The notes: a model not told the origin generated them from the sequence alone. A DNA stretch of 64,000 nucleotides from Scilla litardierei (GCA_030789695.1 CM061134.1:58225334-58289333), one strand, 5' to 3'; counted from the first letter of the stretch, positions 12,292 to 24,529 are shown. A program made the numbers and translations.

Positions 12292-13530
12292 CTACACGGA
12301 AGATGGTATGTGTGACCTTGAAATCCAACAAGGTCCACCAGTGTTAGTCACAAAATGTTTCGAAAGCCATACTTGTTTATAATTTATTTCTGTGCTCCTA
12401 TTTAAACAGTTATTCACAATATCTTTGGGAACACATATTTGTTTGAACTTAATATTCAGGTTCATGTATGGACATTTATTACACGGGTGACCAACACATC
12501 CACAAGTAAAACACTTTGCATTAGTGTTTCTAGCGTTCATTGGCTCATAGTGAACTTTCTTATTTTTAGGATTTTCAACGTTTTTCCAACACATATCCAC
12601 GTCCTCGCCTATTATTGCCATATAGTTGATTACCAAGAATAATATCCAATGATTATTTTCCAACACCAAATTTCTTTATGGTCAATTCTAGATCTGTAAC
12701 TTTGGATTTCAAATAGAGATTTTCGTTCACAAGCAAGGTGCATTTACTAATGAAGTCCTTTGTATTTTGCTCTTCATTCTTTTTCACATTTTCAACTTTC
12801 TTTTCAAACTTGATCATTTTTTCTTTAAGTTCTTTGGTTTCAATTTTAGTGTTGATCACTTTTTCTTTAAGCTCTTTCTTTTCATTTTTAACATACTCAT
12901 CTTTTCATTAAGCTCTCTATTTTCAGCTTCTAACTTAAACAATTGTTCTTTACAAGTTTTATTTTCAATCACAAGTATAAGACATGTTTTACATTCAGCC
13001 TTTTCATGTACACTAGATTTTTCCTTTTTCATTTTTGGAGTGGTAGCTCTAAATGCATCATTTTTAGCTTTTAGTTTTTCAACATCTAGTGACATATTAT
13101 AGTTATCTTGCTGCAATTAAAAAATACCCTCTCTTAAGGATTCCACAGTAAATTCTAACTCATCAATTTCATTGCGCATGTTTTCCCACATATCCATAAT
13201 TTCATTCTTAAAGCAAGATTTTACCTTATCGAGATCTCCCATTAAGCATAGGGAGGAGTGGGCAGTATCCTCCTGAGTCTCATCCTCGATATTGTCATCC
13301 CACGTCACTGCCAATGATTTTCCCTTTGTGACTGCACGTGGCTTATCATTCTTCTCCAAACTCTTCATTTTCATTACTGGGCAGTTTTTCATATAGTATC
13401 CTCATTTCCTGCAATGACAACAACGCATTGAATTAATAATATTCTGATCGAAAGAAATATTAGCAGGATTAAGATTTTTGAAACTATCAAACCATTTGGA
13501 TATCACTGCCTTATCTATGGGGTTATTCAT
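12292..13530 (-). pseudogene. Gag remnant of element B
   Basis: A start at 13530 lies about 20 bases after the primer binding site and opens MNNPIDKAV. About 35 residues on comes a damaged zinc knuckle: CCHC, an in-frame stop at 13402-13404, then GYYMKNC, with Tyr where His is expected. After it come a Lys-rich stretch, an acidic segment ending SSLCLMGDLDK, and long Lys/Glu-rich stretches with coiled-coil character (13392-12653). A second zinc knuckle, CFTCGCVGHPCNKC, follows at about 12515. This order fits the C-terminal half of a Sirevirus-type gag. The usual gag core between start and first knuckle is missing, and frame changes occur near 13117 and 12660. Not functional as it stands. Confidence 0.7.
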
Positions 13531-13550
13531 GTTTTCTAGACTTCATCCTC

Positions 13551-13568
13551 TAACCTGCTTTGATAACA
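13551..13568 (-). promoter_or_regulatory. Primer binding site of element B
   Basis: The minus strand TGTTATCAAAGC, two bases from the LTR end, matches the copia initiator-Met tRNA site TGGTATCAGAGC at most positions. It sets the element's direction. Confidence 0.75.
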
Positions 13569-13570
13569 CT

Positions 13571-15371
13571 TGTTGAATCGTGATCTAAGCTGGGGGTGTG
13601 AATAGGCTAATAAAAACTTTTTGCAAATACAGAAATAATGGCCTACTCAATCGAACAATCACAGAGCAAATAAGTTGCAGAAATAATAAAGAACCAGCAA
13701 ACACAGAGTGCACACGATATTTACCCTGGTTCGGTGTCCCCCTTCCTACTCTAGCCCCAAAGTAATCACTAGAATAATACTGTCAAGATACAAACCATAA
13801 AGAATTTCGTGCCCCAACACTCAGCTTAAAAAGCCCTGTATCTCACTCTCCAAAGTGTCGAACAATACCACTCTAACGAAAATTTCTCTTGACTAGCCCC
13901 AATCAGTCAAGAGCCCAAAATCTCCCAAAACGAAAAGTGTAAAATAATACAAAGATCTATCAATTCGATCCTAAATAACAATAAGGTGAAGAGTTTAGAA
14001 TGCTCAGTTTATGATGATTGAATAGTCATTATCGATAAGCTCGTCGTCAGCTCTGCGCTGGCATAAATAGTGTGTCAATCTGATCTCTAAATCAAAAGAT
14101 ACATCCCTTCAAAGTTTGTTTTGCAAATCTAGAATCTGGTCTTTGCTTAAATCAATTCTCTGTTCTGTAGAATCGGTAGCAGTCTGTGCGTAAAGTAATC
14201 ATATACCCCGTCTTTTAGCAAATGCAGTAAATTGCCCCGAGCTCAGAAAAAACCGAATAAATACTCGTTGGAATAGTGAGCGCGTCCTCTAAGGACAGAT
14301 TTGTTGATGATATTTGGCTGTGAGTTACAGATCTTGAAGGTTGACGCTTGGAAGTTTATCTCTTGGACTTTGCTTCTTTAAAGATGGTGGCTTTGGTTGC
14401 TTGCTCCTCTAGGTTGAAGATGTCTTGTGATTGGAGATGTAGATTGATAATGGATGGTTCCTTATGCTTACGGCAAGGCTTGAAGATGACGGAGAACTTT
14501 GGCCTAGGAGATGATGAAGACTATGAAGATATTCAGAATACAGCTCACGCTAAAATAAAAAGCACTGATTTAATACAGAGACTAAGATCAGAACAATATC
14601 ACCATAATGTAGAGCATTGAGTTGTGATCATCCCGACGCAAACGGTTCGTCAATCCAAGCTCTGTGGAGAGAGTTATGCACTTTTCAGCGTCGTCCATCG
14701 TGCTCCTTCCTCTTCCTGCAAATTTGATGATCTCATTGAAGCTTGGAGGAGAGGAATTCGACCAAGATGAAGAAATTAAAGCCTAGGGCCGACCTTCTTT
14801 GCTTGTTCTCTCTCCTTGTGGGGGTTTTCCTTTGTAGAAATAGGAGTCATATATATAGGGTATGAATCAAAGAGTTGTAGCCCAATCCAAACTCCTCTGA
14901 ACCACAATTCAAATTGATTTATTCTCATCCTATATCCTTGGTGCAATGAACTTGGTCAATCTCCTATGGTAAGTAGAACTCATTTGTATCCAAATTAAAT
15001 CTAATTTGAATCCAAATTTAAACCAAATTTGACCAAGTCAAATCTTTTAAGCCAAATTGATTTGAACTTGATTTTGATTTGATTCTCTAATTTAAATTTA
15101 GCTCCTTATCCATCCATGCCATGTTGACCAAGTCAAATTCTCTTAATCACAAGATTACCATCACCCCTTCTCTTGCACATAATTTCAATATTGCCATTGT
15201 GCACAATTTGCAAGATTGCCATTGATCAATATTCACAAGTTTGCCACTGTGTGCTCCATGTATATTTGCACCTGAAAACACTTAAGAAACACATCAAAAA
15301 TAATCATGAAGGTTTGTTATCATCAAACAAGAAATCAAAGATCGTTGTATCCAACTACGTTGTATCCAACT
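13571..15371 (-). repeat. LTR of element B (5' LTR in element sense)
   Basis: Direct repeat of 9107-10952, starting TGTTGAATCG on the plus strand. At its other end the gttgtatccaac word is present in four tandem copies, extending to about 15386, against two in the partner. The exact right end is therefore uncertain by about 15 bases. Confidence 0.75.
14848..14860 (-). promoter_or_regulatory. TATA box in B's 5' LTR
   Basis: Minus strand ccctatatatatgac. The partner LTR has a similar site at 10408-10420. It is positioned to drive the gag remnant. Confidence 0.5.
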
Positions 15372-15386
15372 ATGTTGTATCCAACT

Positions 15387-16035
15387 ACATATTAATTTAA
15401 ATCTTGCTGAAATTGTGCAAAATCCTGATGACTCTGATTATTCTGAGCATGATTATAAGGATGAGCCTATTCTACAACTACATCATGAAGGTTGATCTAG
15501 TGCTCACCATATTCTTCTGTTTAAGTGTCATTCTTGAAAATACCATCAAGAAGAGACTGGATATGTTGAAACTCAAGTAAACTCAAGGTCAAGCTTTAAC
15601 AGATTCTAAGATTGACGAAATTAAGGAGATTTCAAAGATTCGTGTTAGAGTCAATGGGCCTCCTCCTTCAGAATGATGTATGTGTGAGTGTATTCTTGAG
15701 TAGCGGTGGATGTGGTGATTTATGTTTTGGTATTGTTGAACAATATTTATGTTTTGTGATATTTGGTGTTTAGACAGTGTATGGTTATCTTGGACAATGT
15801 TGTTTGGTGTGGTAATTTAAATATTTATGATGGTCATGTACTTTGACCAATGTTTATGATAGTTGCATCATTTTGTGGATCAAACTATGTTTTGAGAATT
15901 GTAAATTTTGCTTAAGAAGTTCACATTGATGTTTATGTGCTATAATTATGTGCTATAACAACTTTTGTGTAGTAATTTGATTATGATTATATTGATGGTT
16001 ATGAGTAACATGGGTAATGTATTGAAATTTCTTTA
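15387..16035 (+). other. Unassigned DNA with short coding-like tail
   Basis: From 15403 the plus strand reads NLAEIVQNPDDSDYSEH and on to a stop near 15495. A second short open stretch ends KIRVRVNGPPPSE at about 15676. These look like scraps of an acidic protein but I recognise no family. The rest, to 16035, is T-rich with repeated tttatg words. After removing element D it continues directly at 45569. Confidence 0.3.
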
Positions 16036-17033
16036 TGTTGTGGGTCAAGTCTACACAACAATAGAATTTGTAGTAGGGGAATCACGGGTACAATGATTAC
16101 AAGTTGTGGGGACGTCGACAGGGCTAGTACGACTTGGAACGTGCCTCAAAGGCGAAGGATCCAATGTTGCCTGTTGGTCGCCGACTGGTCGTCGACCGCT
16201 TGGTAGCTGAGCCGAGCTTCCTGTGAGAAAAACATCACGTCAGAAAGGCTGGGTTGACTGTCAACCCGTAGCCCCTCTGATGATTAAGTAAGTGGATAAC
16301 TTTTAAAGAGTGGGTCGGACACGCTTGACGATCTTAAAGTAGATTGGCTTCGCGTGGCAGACTTATAAGGAAGGCACAGATATATGGAGGATATTCGACC
16401 TTGAGTATTGAATATGAGTTCTAGATTTCAACTAACCAAACCCCTCCTTGGTGGCTGGAGGGGGGTATTTATAGTGTTGAGAGTCTGTTGATTACCATCC
16501 AATCACCTGTCGCTTCTGCTTAGCTGGAGCACAAGTGGGGACGCGATAGGTTGGCGAGGGTGTCGGAGATATTTATGCATTAATGGGTGTCAGACGGTGT
16601 CAGAGATATTAATTCATTAATTGGAGACACGATGGGTAGCCATCAGTTCTCGCTCTTAAACGCTGGCATTAATGGGGGCGTAGGTGGCCCTACGTCACAC
16701 TGTCAGAGATATTTATGCTTGGTAGGTCTCCCTTAGGGTGAGCCAAGCTCGGCGTTCGAGCTTGGCATCCCAAGTCTTTCTCTGGCCACGCTTCTTTGGG
16801 TGAAGAGTAGGCGAGCTTCTTCCTCGCCAGGCTGGCAAGACTTGCACACGATCAGTGGGAGGGCTCTTCTCTTGACTCTATCGACGAGCTTGCCGCTCTG
16901 CAGGGCGAGCTTCCCAGTGTCGGGGCAAGCTTCCCGTTTGGGCTAATTCTCATTCCGGGTGGTCGGAGAGCTGTTCGCTTAGGCTTCAAATATATGTGCC
17001 TTTATTATATGGGCCGACCTTAAGGCCGTAACA
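16036..17033 (-). repeat. LTR of element D (3' LTR in element sense)
   Basis: Direct repeat of 44582-45568, TG...CA bounded, next to the cttta duplication. It contains a minus-strand TATA motif ctataaatacccccc at about 16464-16475 and several gcgagctt words. Confidence 0.9.
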
Positions 17034-17046
17034 ATTGCCCCCGTCA
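17034..17046 (-). promoter_or_regulatory. Polypurine tract of element D
   Basis: Minus strand tgacgggggcaat runs directly into the LTR start TGTTACGG. Confidence 0.75.
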
Positions 17047-17312
17047 TTCGAGCTCGAAATGGCAAGCCCGACTCAGCTCAGATGATGTGTCGTACTCCCA
17101 TTAGATGAAGGCTGGTCGATGGCATTTAATTCGAACTGACCGCCAAATCTCTTATGTCATCATGGCGATTCAACAATGGGGGAGAATCGAGGCGTTCGAC
17201 TGCTCGGAGCATGACGCATGGCTGATGTGATCATGTGGGAAGTTAAGGCGCCAGGCTCGCCCAGATCTTTCCATGTGGCCCACCTCTGACGGCTGAGATC
17301 GTCCCATCCTCC

Positions 17313-17321
17313 CTATAAATA
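17313..17321 (+). promoter_or_regulatory. TATA box of D's antisense gene
   Basis: The ctataaata motif on the plus strand lies 169 bases upstream of the antisense ORF's ATG at 17490 and opposite in direction to D's gag-pol. The antisense gene thus appears to have its own promoter, not only read-through from the LTR. Confidence 0.55.
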
Positions 17322-18362
17322 GAGATGTGGGGGTAGCGTGAGGGAGTTTCTGCACTCATTTTCAAAATTTTTGCTTCTCTTCGTCGTTGCTGAGAGCTAT
17401 TACCGTCGTTCATCACGTTGTCGTTCATCCGTTGCCGTTGGATCTCCATTCATCTTCTTGCTTTCTAGGTATTCTCTCGATCCATCCAAATGGCTTTATC
17501 TCCTTCTTCGGCTTCCAATTCCTACATCAAGGGGTCTTTCGATGACTTTGAGGGTGGCAGCACCGTAGAATCGGAGGAGCCGACGATGTCTTGGCCAGAG
17601 GAGTGGGGGGCACACCCAGCCGTCGAGCTTGTCGTCACCTCGACGTCGACGATCAAAAGGGACCCCAAGAAAGGAAAAGGGCCTAGGTCGGTCGTCAGGG
17701 TTTCGGGGGGCAACGAAGTTACGACTGCGGTACCCGCTGAGATCCTGGCCATAATGTCCCAAACGCCGACCTCCTATATCCCCATTGTCCACTCCAACTA
17801 CATCAGGTCGACCTACGCTATTCACCTTCCTGAATACAATGAGCGGGTTTGCTCCCCAAGGGACAATGAGGTCGACGTCTACTACCCAACCTTTGCCCTT
17901 GGGCTCCGGTTCCCACTCCATTCCTTCCTCCTTCTCGTCCTTCACTTCCTCACACTCCCCCTCTTCCAATTGATTCCGAACTCCATTAGCTCCATGGTCG
18001 GATTTCTCGTTCTTAGCTCCGACAGCGACATAAGTCCGATCATGCCGTTGTTCCAGTACTTCTATGAGGTGAAGCAGAAAATGGCGTACTGCTACATCTA
18101 TGCGAGGAGGGGGAGGCCTCTCGTTCTCAATATACCGGGCAAGATTAGAGACTGGAAGGAGAGCTCTTCTTCATATCGATGCCAGTGGACTTGGCTCTGA
18201 GGTTGAATTGGGGGACATTGAATCCCTCGGTGAACACTGAAGTGGTTCTTGAGGGGGACGACCTGGAGGATACCGAGATCATGGAGGAGATTTCCAAAGA
18301 AAGCAGGAACTTCCAGGACTTGGTTGTGGACGAGCAGATCGCCCACCACGTCTGGCTCGAAG

Positions 18363-18428
18363 GTACTCCGAGCTTAGCGATCAACTCCTGATATGCTCAC
18401 CCTGATCTGTCTCCTTTTTGAGGTGCAG
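18363..18428 (+). other. Putative intron 1 of the antisense gene
   Basis: It starts GTACTC and ends in a T-rich tract, CTTTTTGAGGTGCAG. Removing 66 bases keeps the reading frame from ...VWLE into AMSLSREE. Confidence 0.6.
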
Positions 18429-19109
18429 CCATGAGTCTCTCAAGAGAAGAGATGATGAAGATGGCCAAGAAAGAGACAACCAAGGAGCAAGCGACCAAGG
18501 GCAAGGGGCCAGTGTCCAAGGGCTCGATGAAGGTCGGGCAGAAACAGAGCTAAGAGGGGGCGACCACCGCCTGGGCTGAGAGGGAGGAGCAGAGTAAGAA
18601 GGAGAGGAAGGAGTCTATACCAACCGCTCACTTTTCCCGCACGAGCGAGGTGGCATTGGGCGGCACTATCGACCTCGACCCAGTCGCAGAGCCAGTGGCC
18701 AACTTGACGGTAGCCATGCCCCAGGGTCTGCCGGCTGACGTGATCGCCGTGATCCCCCTCCATTCGGCTGCCCCTCTGAAATATCTGGTTGGGACGGCCC
18801 AGACCAGCCCAGCCGCGATTGTTGAGTGTTGGCCCTTCGGGTGTTCGCCATCCGGGCTGGGGAAGCCGAGTCATCGAAGTTGCTAGGCAGCGCTTACCAC
18901 CTTCAAGTCGAAGAAGGCCGAGATCCTCGCCCTTCCGATGGGGGAGATCGTCGCACCACTCTATATGGTAGGTGCCAATGAGTCCATCTTTGATGAGGCT
19001 AAGGTAACAGCCTACCTGTCGAAGAACAGCATGCTGCCGAGGGACCGAGAGTCCTTGGTGAATGTCGATGCTGGGTCTCTGCGATACAGTCATCTTGCAC
19101 AGCATGCAG

Positions 19110-19184
19110 GTTCATCGCTTTCTTTAATCCAAATTTTGGCCTTCTTTCTTTTAAGTGCGCTAATGCCTTTGGTTCCTTCTGTAG
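19110..19184 (+). other. Putative intron 2 of the antisense gene
   Basis: It starts GTTCATCGC after CATGCAG and ends with a pyrimidine-rich TTCCTTCTGTAG. The downstream exon opens TVAVLVSLQRH and continues into the coiled-coil-like part. Confidence 0.6.
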
Positions 19185-20130
19185 ACAGTCGCAGTGCTGG
19201 TGTCCCTCCAGCGTCACACATTAGTGGCAAACAGGGCCGAGGCGGCTCTTGGGAAGAAGGCGGCCGAGCTCAAGAAAGCCGTGGGGAAGCTGAAGGCCAC
19301 CGAGGAAAAATTGATGAAACTCTAGGGGGTACTATGCGACCCAGAAGTAGACTATCATAGAGCTAGAGAAGATCAGGGAGGAGTTGGAGCAGAAGGCCCG
19401 GGACGAGGAGACCCGGAGGGTCACTGCTGAGAATGTTCTGGCCCAAGAGAGGGAGGCCAGCGCGAAGAGGACCATCGACCTTGAGCGGCAAGTGGTGGAG
19501 CTGGAGAGGATTGACCTGTAGGCAATCAAGTTGGAGGCCGTCCGCCAGTACAAGCTCTGGGAGCTCATCCCCGCCCTGGTGGATATGAGGGCCGAGGGCT
19601 TCAATGAGGGCATGGAGGCTGGCCTTAAGAGGGTCAAGAAGGGTTTGGGAAAACTTTACACCAACCTGAATGTTGACTTCTCCAGTTTGTCGACGGTCTT
19701 CGACAACGAAGGGGAGGCTTCCCTCCCAGCTGATACCAAAGGGACGGAGGCTCCGGCAGTGACGATCAGGCGGCTCCGGCCAGCGGCGACCAGGCGGGCG
19801 ACCAGGCAGATGCTCAGGACCTGGAAGGCAGCGACTGAGTGGAGGCTCCGTAGTTAGGGGGAGCACCAATGTATGTCCGATCTTGAGGCTTGGCTTGACC
19901 TTTTTATAAAGTGTAGTGTAAATACAATGATCAATTGAAAATTTCCTTTGCTTGATGTTTGCCCGTTGTTGTTCATACGCATTGTATGTCTTTGTATGTG
20001 TATGCCCCCAACCTTTGGCATGGACGAGCCTAGGGCCGAGGAAAGGTGGGATGTTGTAGAGTTCGAAAGAAATTTTTTGCAAAGTGTGTACTTGTGCAGT
20101 TAGGTTGGCGAAGTTCTTTCATAGCCCCTC

Positions 20131-21736
20131 CTTGGAGTCTTTAAGGGGTGGGTCGGGACGGTAGCCCGTCCTGTGCCACTGGAGCATCCTGCGCCCTTGG
20201 AGCCTTCCAGGGGTGCAGCACGTAGCTTGCCCCGGATCATCTCAGGTTTGGGTAGCGAGGTCCGACCTGCTACGGGTAGCTAGGCCGCGATCTATCCAGG
20301 AGGTCTTCGAGAGGGCATGTCAGGGTCGTAGCCCGTCCTATGTCCCTGGAGCGTCATGTGCCCTTAGAGCCTTTCGGGGGCGCATCACGTAGCCTGCCCC
20401 AGATCATCCCCAGTTTGGAAGGCGAGGTCAGACCTGTTACAAGTAGCTAGGCCGCGATCTGCCCCAGAGTTTTTAAGAGGGCGGGTCAGGGCCATAGCCC
20501 GTCATGTGCCCCTGGAGCGTCTTACGCCCTTGGAGACTTTCGGGGGCGTAGTGTGTAGCCTGCCTTAGATCATCCCCGGTTTGGGTAGCAAGGTCTGACC
20601 TGCTACAGGTAGTTAGGCCGCAATCTGCCCCGGAGGTCTTTGAAAGGGCGGGTCGGGACCGTCGCCCGTCCTGCACCCCTGGAGCATCCTGCGCCATTGG
20701 AGCCTTTCGAGGGTGCAGCACGTAGCCCGCCTCGGATCATCCCCGGTTTGGGTAGTGATGTCTGACATGCTATGGGTAGCTAGGCCGTGATGTGCCAAGG
20801 AGGTCTTAGAGAGGGCTGGTCGGGGCCGTAGCCCATCCTGTGCCCATGTAGCATCATGTGCCCTTGGAGCCTTTCGGGAGTGCAGCGCGTAGCCTGCCTC
20901 AGATCATCCCTGGTCTGGGTAGCGAGGTTTAACCTGCTACTGATATCTAGGCCATGATCTGCCCCGGAGGTCTTAAAGAGGTCAGATCGGGGCCGTACGT
21001 CGTCTTGCGCCCCTGGAGTGTCATGTGCCCTTGGAGCCTTTCGGGGGAGCATCGCGTAGCCTACCTCATCTCATCCCCAGTTTGGGTTGCGAGGTCCGAC
21101 CTGTGATGGGTAACTAGGCCACGATCTACCCGGAGGTCTTAGAGAGGGCAGATCCAGGCCGTAGCCCATCTTGCACCCCGGGAGCATCTTGTGGCCTTGG
21201 ATCCTTCCGGGGCGCAGTACGTAGCCTGCCTCAGATCATCCTCGGTTTGGGTAGCGAGGTCCTACCTGCTATGGGTAGCAAGGCCATGATCTGCTCTAGA
21301 GATCTTTGAGAGGGCGGGTCGGCGTCGTAGCTTGTCATGTGCCCCTGGAGCGTCATGTGCCCCTGGAGCCTTTCAGGGGCGCATCACGTAGCTTGCCCAG
21401 TATCATCCCCGGTTTCGATAGAAAGGTCCGACCTATTACGGGCAGGTAGGACGTGATCTACCCAGGAGGTATTAGAGAGGGCAAGTCGGGGCCGTAGCCC
21501 GTCCTACGCCCTTGGAGCATGTTGCGCCCTTGGAGCCTTTCGGAGATGCAGTGCGTAGCCTGCCCCGGATCATCCCCAGTTTGGGTAGCGAGGTCCGACC
21601 TGCTACGTGTAGCTAGGCCGCCATTTGCCTCGGAGGTCTTAGAGAGGGCGGGTCGGGGCCGTAGCCTGTCCTGCACCCTTGGAATGTCATGCGCCTATGG
21701 AGCCTTTCGGGGGCGCAGTGCATAGCCTGCCCCGGA
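20131..21736. repeat. Array 1 of the ~167 bp tandem repeat (D)
   Basis: About 9.6 units. Spacing of the ggtttgggtagcgaggtc landmark at 20245, 20412, 20579 and 20745 gives 167 bases. Each unit also contains ggggccgtagcccgtcctg, ccttggagcctttcggggg and gcctgccccggatcatcc. The period is not a multiple of three, and the short ORFs across it are by-products. It starts with cttggagtcttt, the same words that mark the junction to the integrase fragments. Confidence 0.9.
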
Positions 21737-22258
21737 TCTTTGCTTGCGGCGAGGTAGCTTGCTACCAGTGATTAAGCCGTCCTTGGCCTAGAGTTTCTTG
21801 CATGCAAGAAAATGCAAAGAGTGCTTAATATGAAACGTAAAGACATGTCAGAGATAGAGCCAAGACATGTGACTTTATCATCGAGGTTGTTTTGGGAGAG
21901 CTTGGGCCCTCGAGCGTTTAGCCGACCTTAGTGAAGGTGCTTTTAGTTTCGGAGAGGAGCTGAAATTTAAATTCAGACAACATATTGAATGTACAAACTC
22001 AAATATTTATTGATAATATTTAAGCAAATGCTCGGTGTTCCATAGAAGAGCTAATTCTTCGCCCTCCATGGTCGTCAAAATGTAGGTCGTTGGTTCCACA
22101 ATGTCTGTTATTGTGGAGGGGCATTCCCATTTAGCGGAGAGCTTTCCTAAGTGGCCGATCTCCGGTCCGAAGGTCGCATCTATGAGGATGAGGTAGACGA
22201 CTCTGAATCTCTGCTTCGTCACACCGAAGTTGTAGTATCTGGCCATCCTTTGGAGTCT
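21737..22258 (-). repeat. Integrase-tail copy 1 between arrays (D)
   Basis: This 0.5 kb block is a partial copy of 38415-38937. On the minus strand it encodes the integrase C-terminus from QRMARYYN to KYYQ and a stop at 22007-22009, followed by about 270 bases of untranslated sequence (gaggtagcttgctaccagtg...). It begins abruptly at the array junction ggagtctttg, so it is a partial copy and not an independent gene. Confidence 0.85.
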
Positions 22259-24529
22259 TTGCAGAGCGGGTCGGGGCCGTAGCCCGTCTTGCACCTCTAG
22301 AGCATCCTGCGGCCTTGGAGCCTTTCAGTGGCACAATGCGTAGCATGCCCCAGATCATCTCCGGTTTGGGCAGTGAGGTCTGACCTGATACAGGTAGCTA
22401 GGCTGCAGTCTTCCTCGTTAGTCTTTGAGGGGGCGGGTCGGGGCCGTAGCCTGTCCTACTCCCCTGGAGTGTCTTGCGCCCTTGGAGTCTTTCGGGGGCA
22501 CAGCGCGTAGCCTGCCCCTGATCATCCCTGGTTTGGGTAACGAGGTCCGACCTGCTACAGGTAGCTAGGCCGCAATCTACCCCAAAGGTCTTTGATAGGA
22601 CGGGTCGGGGCCGTAGCCCGTCCTGCGCCCCTGGAGTGCCCTGTGCCCTTGGAGCCTTTCAGGGGCAAATCGCGTAGCCTGCTCTGGATCATCCACAGTT
22701 TGGGAAGCGAGGTCCGACCTGTTACGGGTAGCTAGGCTGCGATCTGCCCCGGAGTCTTTGAGAGGACGGGTCGGGGCCATAGCCCGTCCTGTGCCCCTGG
22801 AGCGTCATACGCCCTTGGAGCCTTTCGGGGGCACAGGCATTGCCTGCCCTGGATCATCCCCGGTTTGGGTAGCGAGGTCTGACTTACTACACGTAGCTAG
22901 GCCACGATATGGCCTGGAGGTCTTTGAGAGGGAAGTTCGGGATCGTATCCTGTACGGTGCCCCTGGAGCATCATGTGCCCTTGGAGCCTTTCGGGGGCAC
23001 TGGGTAGTCTGCCCCAGATCATTCCCGGTTTGGGTAGAGAGGTCCGACCTACTATAGGTAGCTAGGGCATGATCTACCATGGAGTTCTTAGAGAGGGCGG
23101 GTCGGGGCCGTAGCCCGTCCTGTGCCCCTGGAGCGTCATGTGCCCTTGGAGCCTTTTGGGGGTGCAGTGCGTAGCCTTCCTCAGATCATCCCCGGTTTGG
23201 GTAGCGGTCCAACCTGCTACTGAAAGCTAGGCCACGATCTACCTTGGAAGTCTTAGAGAGGGCAGGTCGGGGCCATAGCCAGTCCTGCGCCCCTGGAGCG
23301 TCTTGTGCCATTGGAGCCTTTCAGGGGCACAACACGTAGCCTGCCTTGGCTCATCCCGGTTTGGGTAGCGAGGTCTGACCAGCTATAGGTAACAGACCAC
23401 GGTCTACCCCCGAGTTCTTAGAGAGGGCGAGTAGGGGCCATAGCCCGTCTTGCACCCTTGGAACATCATGTGCCCTTGGAGCTTTTCGGGGCGTAGCACG
23501 TAGCCTACCCTGGATCATCCTTGGTTTGGGTAGCGAGGTCAGACTTGCTATGGGTAGCTTGGCCGCAGTCTACCTAGGAGGTCTTAGATAGGGCGGGTGG
23601 GGCCGTAGCCCGTCCAGCGCCCCTGGAGCATCCTGCGCCCCTGGAGCATCCTGCGCCCTTGGAGCCTTTCGGGGGTGCAGCGCATAGCCTGCCTCGGATC
23701 ATCCCCGGTTTGGGTAGAGAGGTCTAACCTGCTACTGGTAGCTAGGGCACGATTTACCCCTGAGGTCTTAGAGAGGGTGGGTCGGGGCCGTAGCCCGTCC
23801 TGTACTCCTGGAGCATCCTGCGCCCTTGGAGCCTTTTGGGGGCGCAGCACATAGCCCGCATGTGCTCATCCCCGGTTTGGGTAGCGAGGTCCGGCCTGGT
23901 ATGGGTAACTTGGCCACAATCAACCCCGGAGGTCTTAGAAAGGGCGGGTCGAGGCCGTAGCCCGTCTTGCGCCCCTGGAGCATCTTGCGCCCTTGGAGCC
24001 TTTCGGGGCGCAGCACGTAGCCTGCCTCTGATCATCCCCGATTTGGGTAGCGAGGTCCGACCTACTATGGGTAGCTACATTGCTATCTGCCCTAGAGGTA
24101 TTTGAGAGGGCGGGTCGGGGCCGTAGCCCGTCCTGTGCCCCTGGAGCATCCTGCGCCCTTGGAGCCTTTCGGGGGCATATCGCAAAGCCTGCTCCGGATC
24201 ATCCCCAGTTTGGGTAGTGAGGTCCAACCTGCTATAGGTAGGTAGGCCACGATCTTCTCCGGAGGTCATAGAGAGGCCAGGATGGGGCCGTAGCCCATCA
24301 TGCACCCCTGGAGTATGCTGCACCCCTGGAGCCTTTCGGAGGTGCAGCACGTAGCCTGTCCTGGATCATCCCCAGTTTAGGTAGCGAGGTCCGACCTGCT
24401 ACATGTCGCTAGGCCACGATTTACCCCGGAGGTCTTAGAGAAGGCGGGTCAGGGCCGTAGCCCATTCTGTGCCCCTGAAATGTCTTGCACCCATGGAGCC
24501 TTTCGGGGGCGCAGCACGTAGCCTGCCGA
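22259..24529. repeat. Array 2 of the ~167 bp tandem repeat (D)
   Basis: About 13-14 units of the same repeat as array 1, with point changes and small indels between units. One short internal duplication (ctggagcatcctgcgccc twice, near 23630-23660) is visible. Confidence 0.9.

Larger units (their letters stand above)
9107..15371 (-). mobile_element. Element B: non-autonomous Sirevirus-like copia
   Basis: Two ~1.8 kb LTRs (9107-10952 and 13571-15371) flank 2.6 kb. On the minus strand the order is LTR, iMet-type primer binding site, short gag remnant, AT-rich tail with polypurine motifs, LTR. No integrase, RT or RNase H is present, so it must have relied on another element's enzymes. Sirevirus affinity is inferred from the extended gag with a coiled coil, two zinc knuckles and a gatgat...aaaggggg polypurine motif. 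The LTRs differ by several percent. No convincing TSD was found. Confidence 0.75.
17490..19857 (+). pseudogene. Antisense ORF of element D (PF04195-type), disrupted
   Basis: Read opposite to gag-pol. Residues about 125-190 of the first exon resemble the plant 'putative gypsy type transposon' domain (Pfam PF04195), with the pattern GLRFPLHSF...LIPNS...MVGFLVL. Its role is unknown. A frameshift near 18150 is followed in the next frame by GELFFIS and on to 18362. Two introns fit: 18363-18428 and 19110-19184, both GT...AG; joining across the first keeps the frame (LE then AMSLSREE). The C-terminal part is Lys/Glu/Arg-rich with coiled-coil character. In-frame stops near 18550, 18884, 19323 and 19520 and at least one more frameshift make it non-functional now. 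Antisense ORFs downstream of integrase are known in Tat elements. Confidence 0.7.

Noticed and set aside
15403..15680. A host gene exon
   Set aside because: Two short open stretches broken by stops, with no recognisable domain and no splice pattern I could defend. Listed only as unassigned coding-like DNA.
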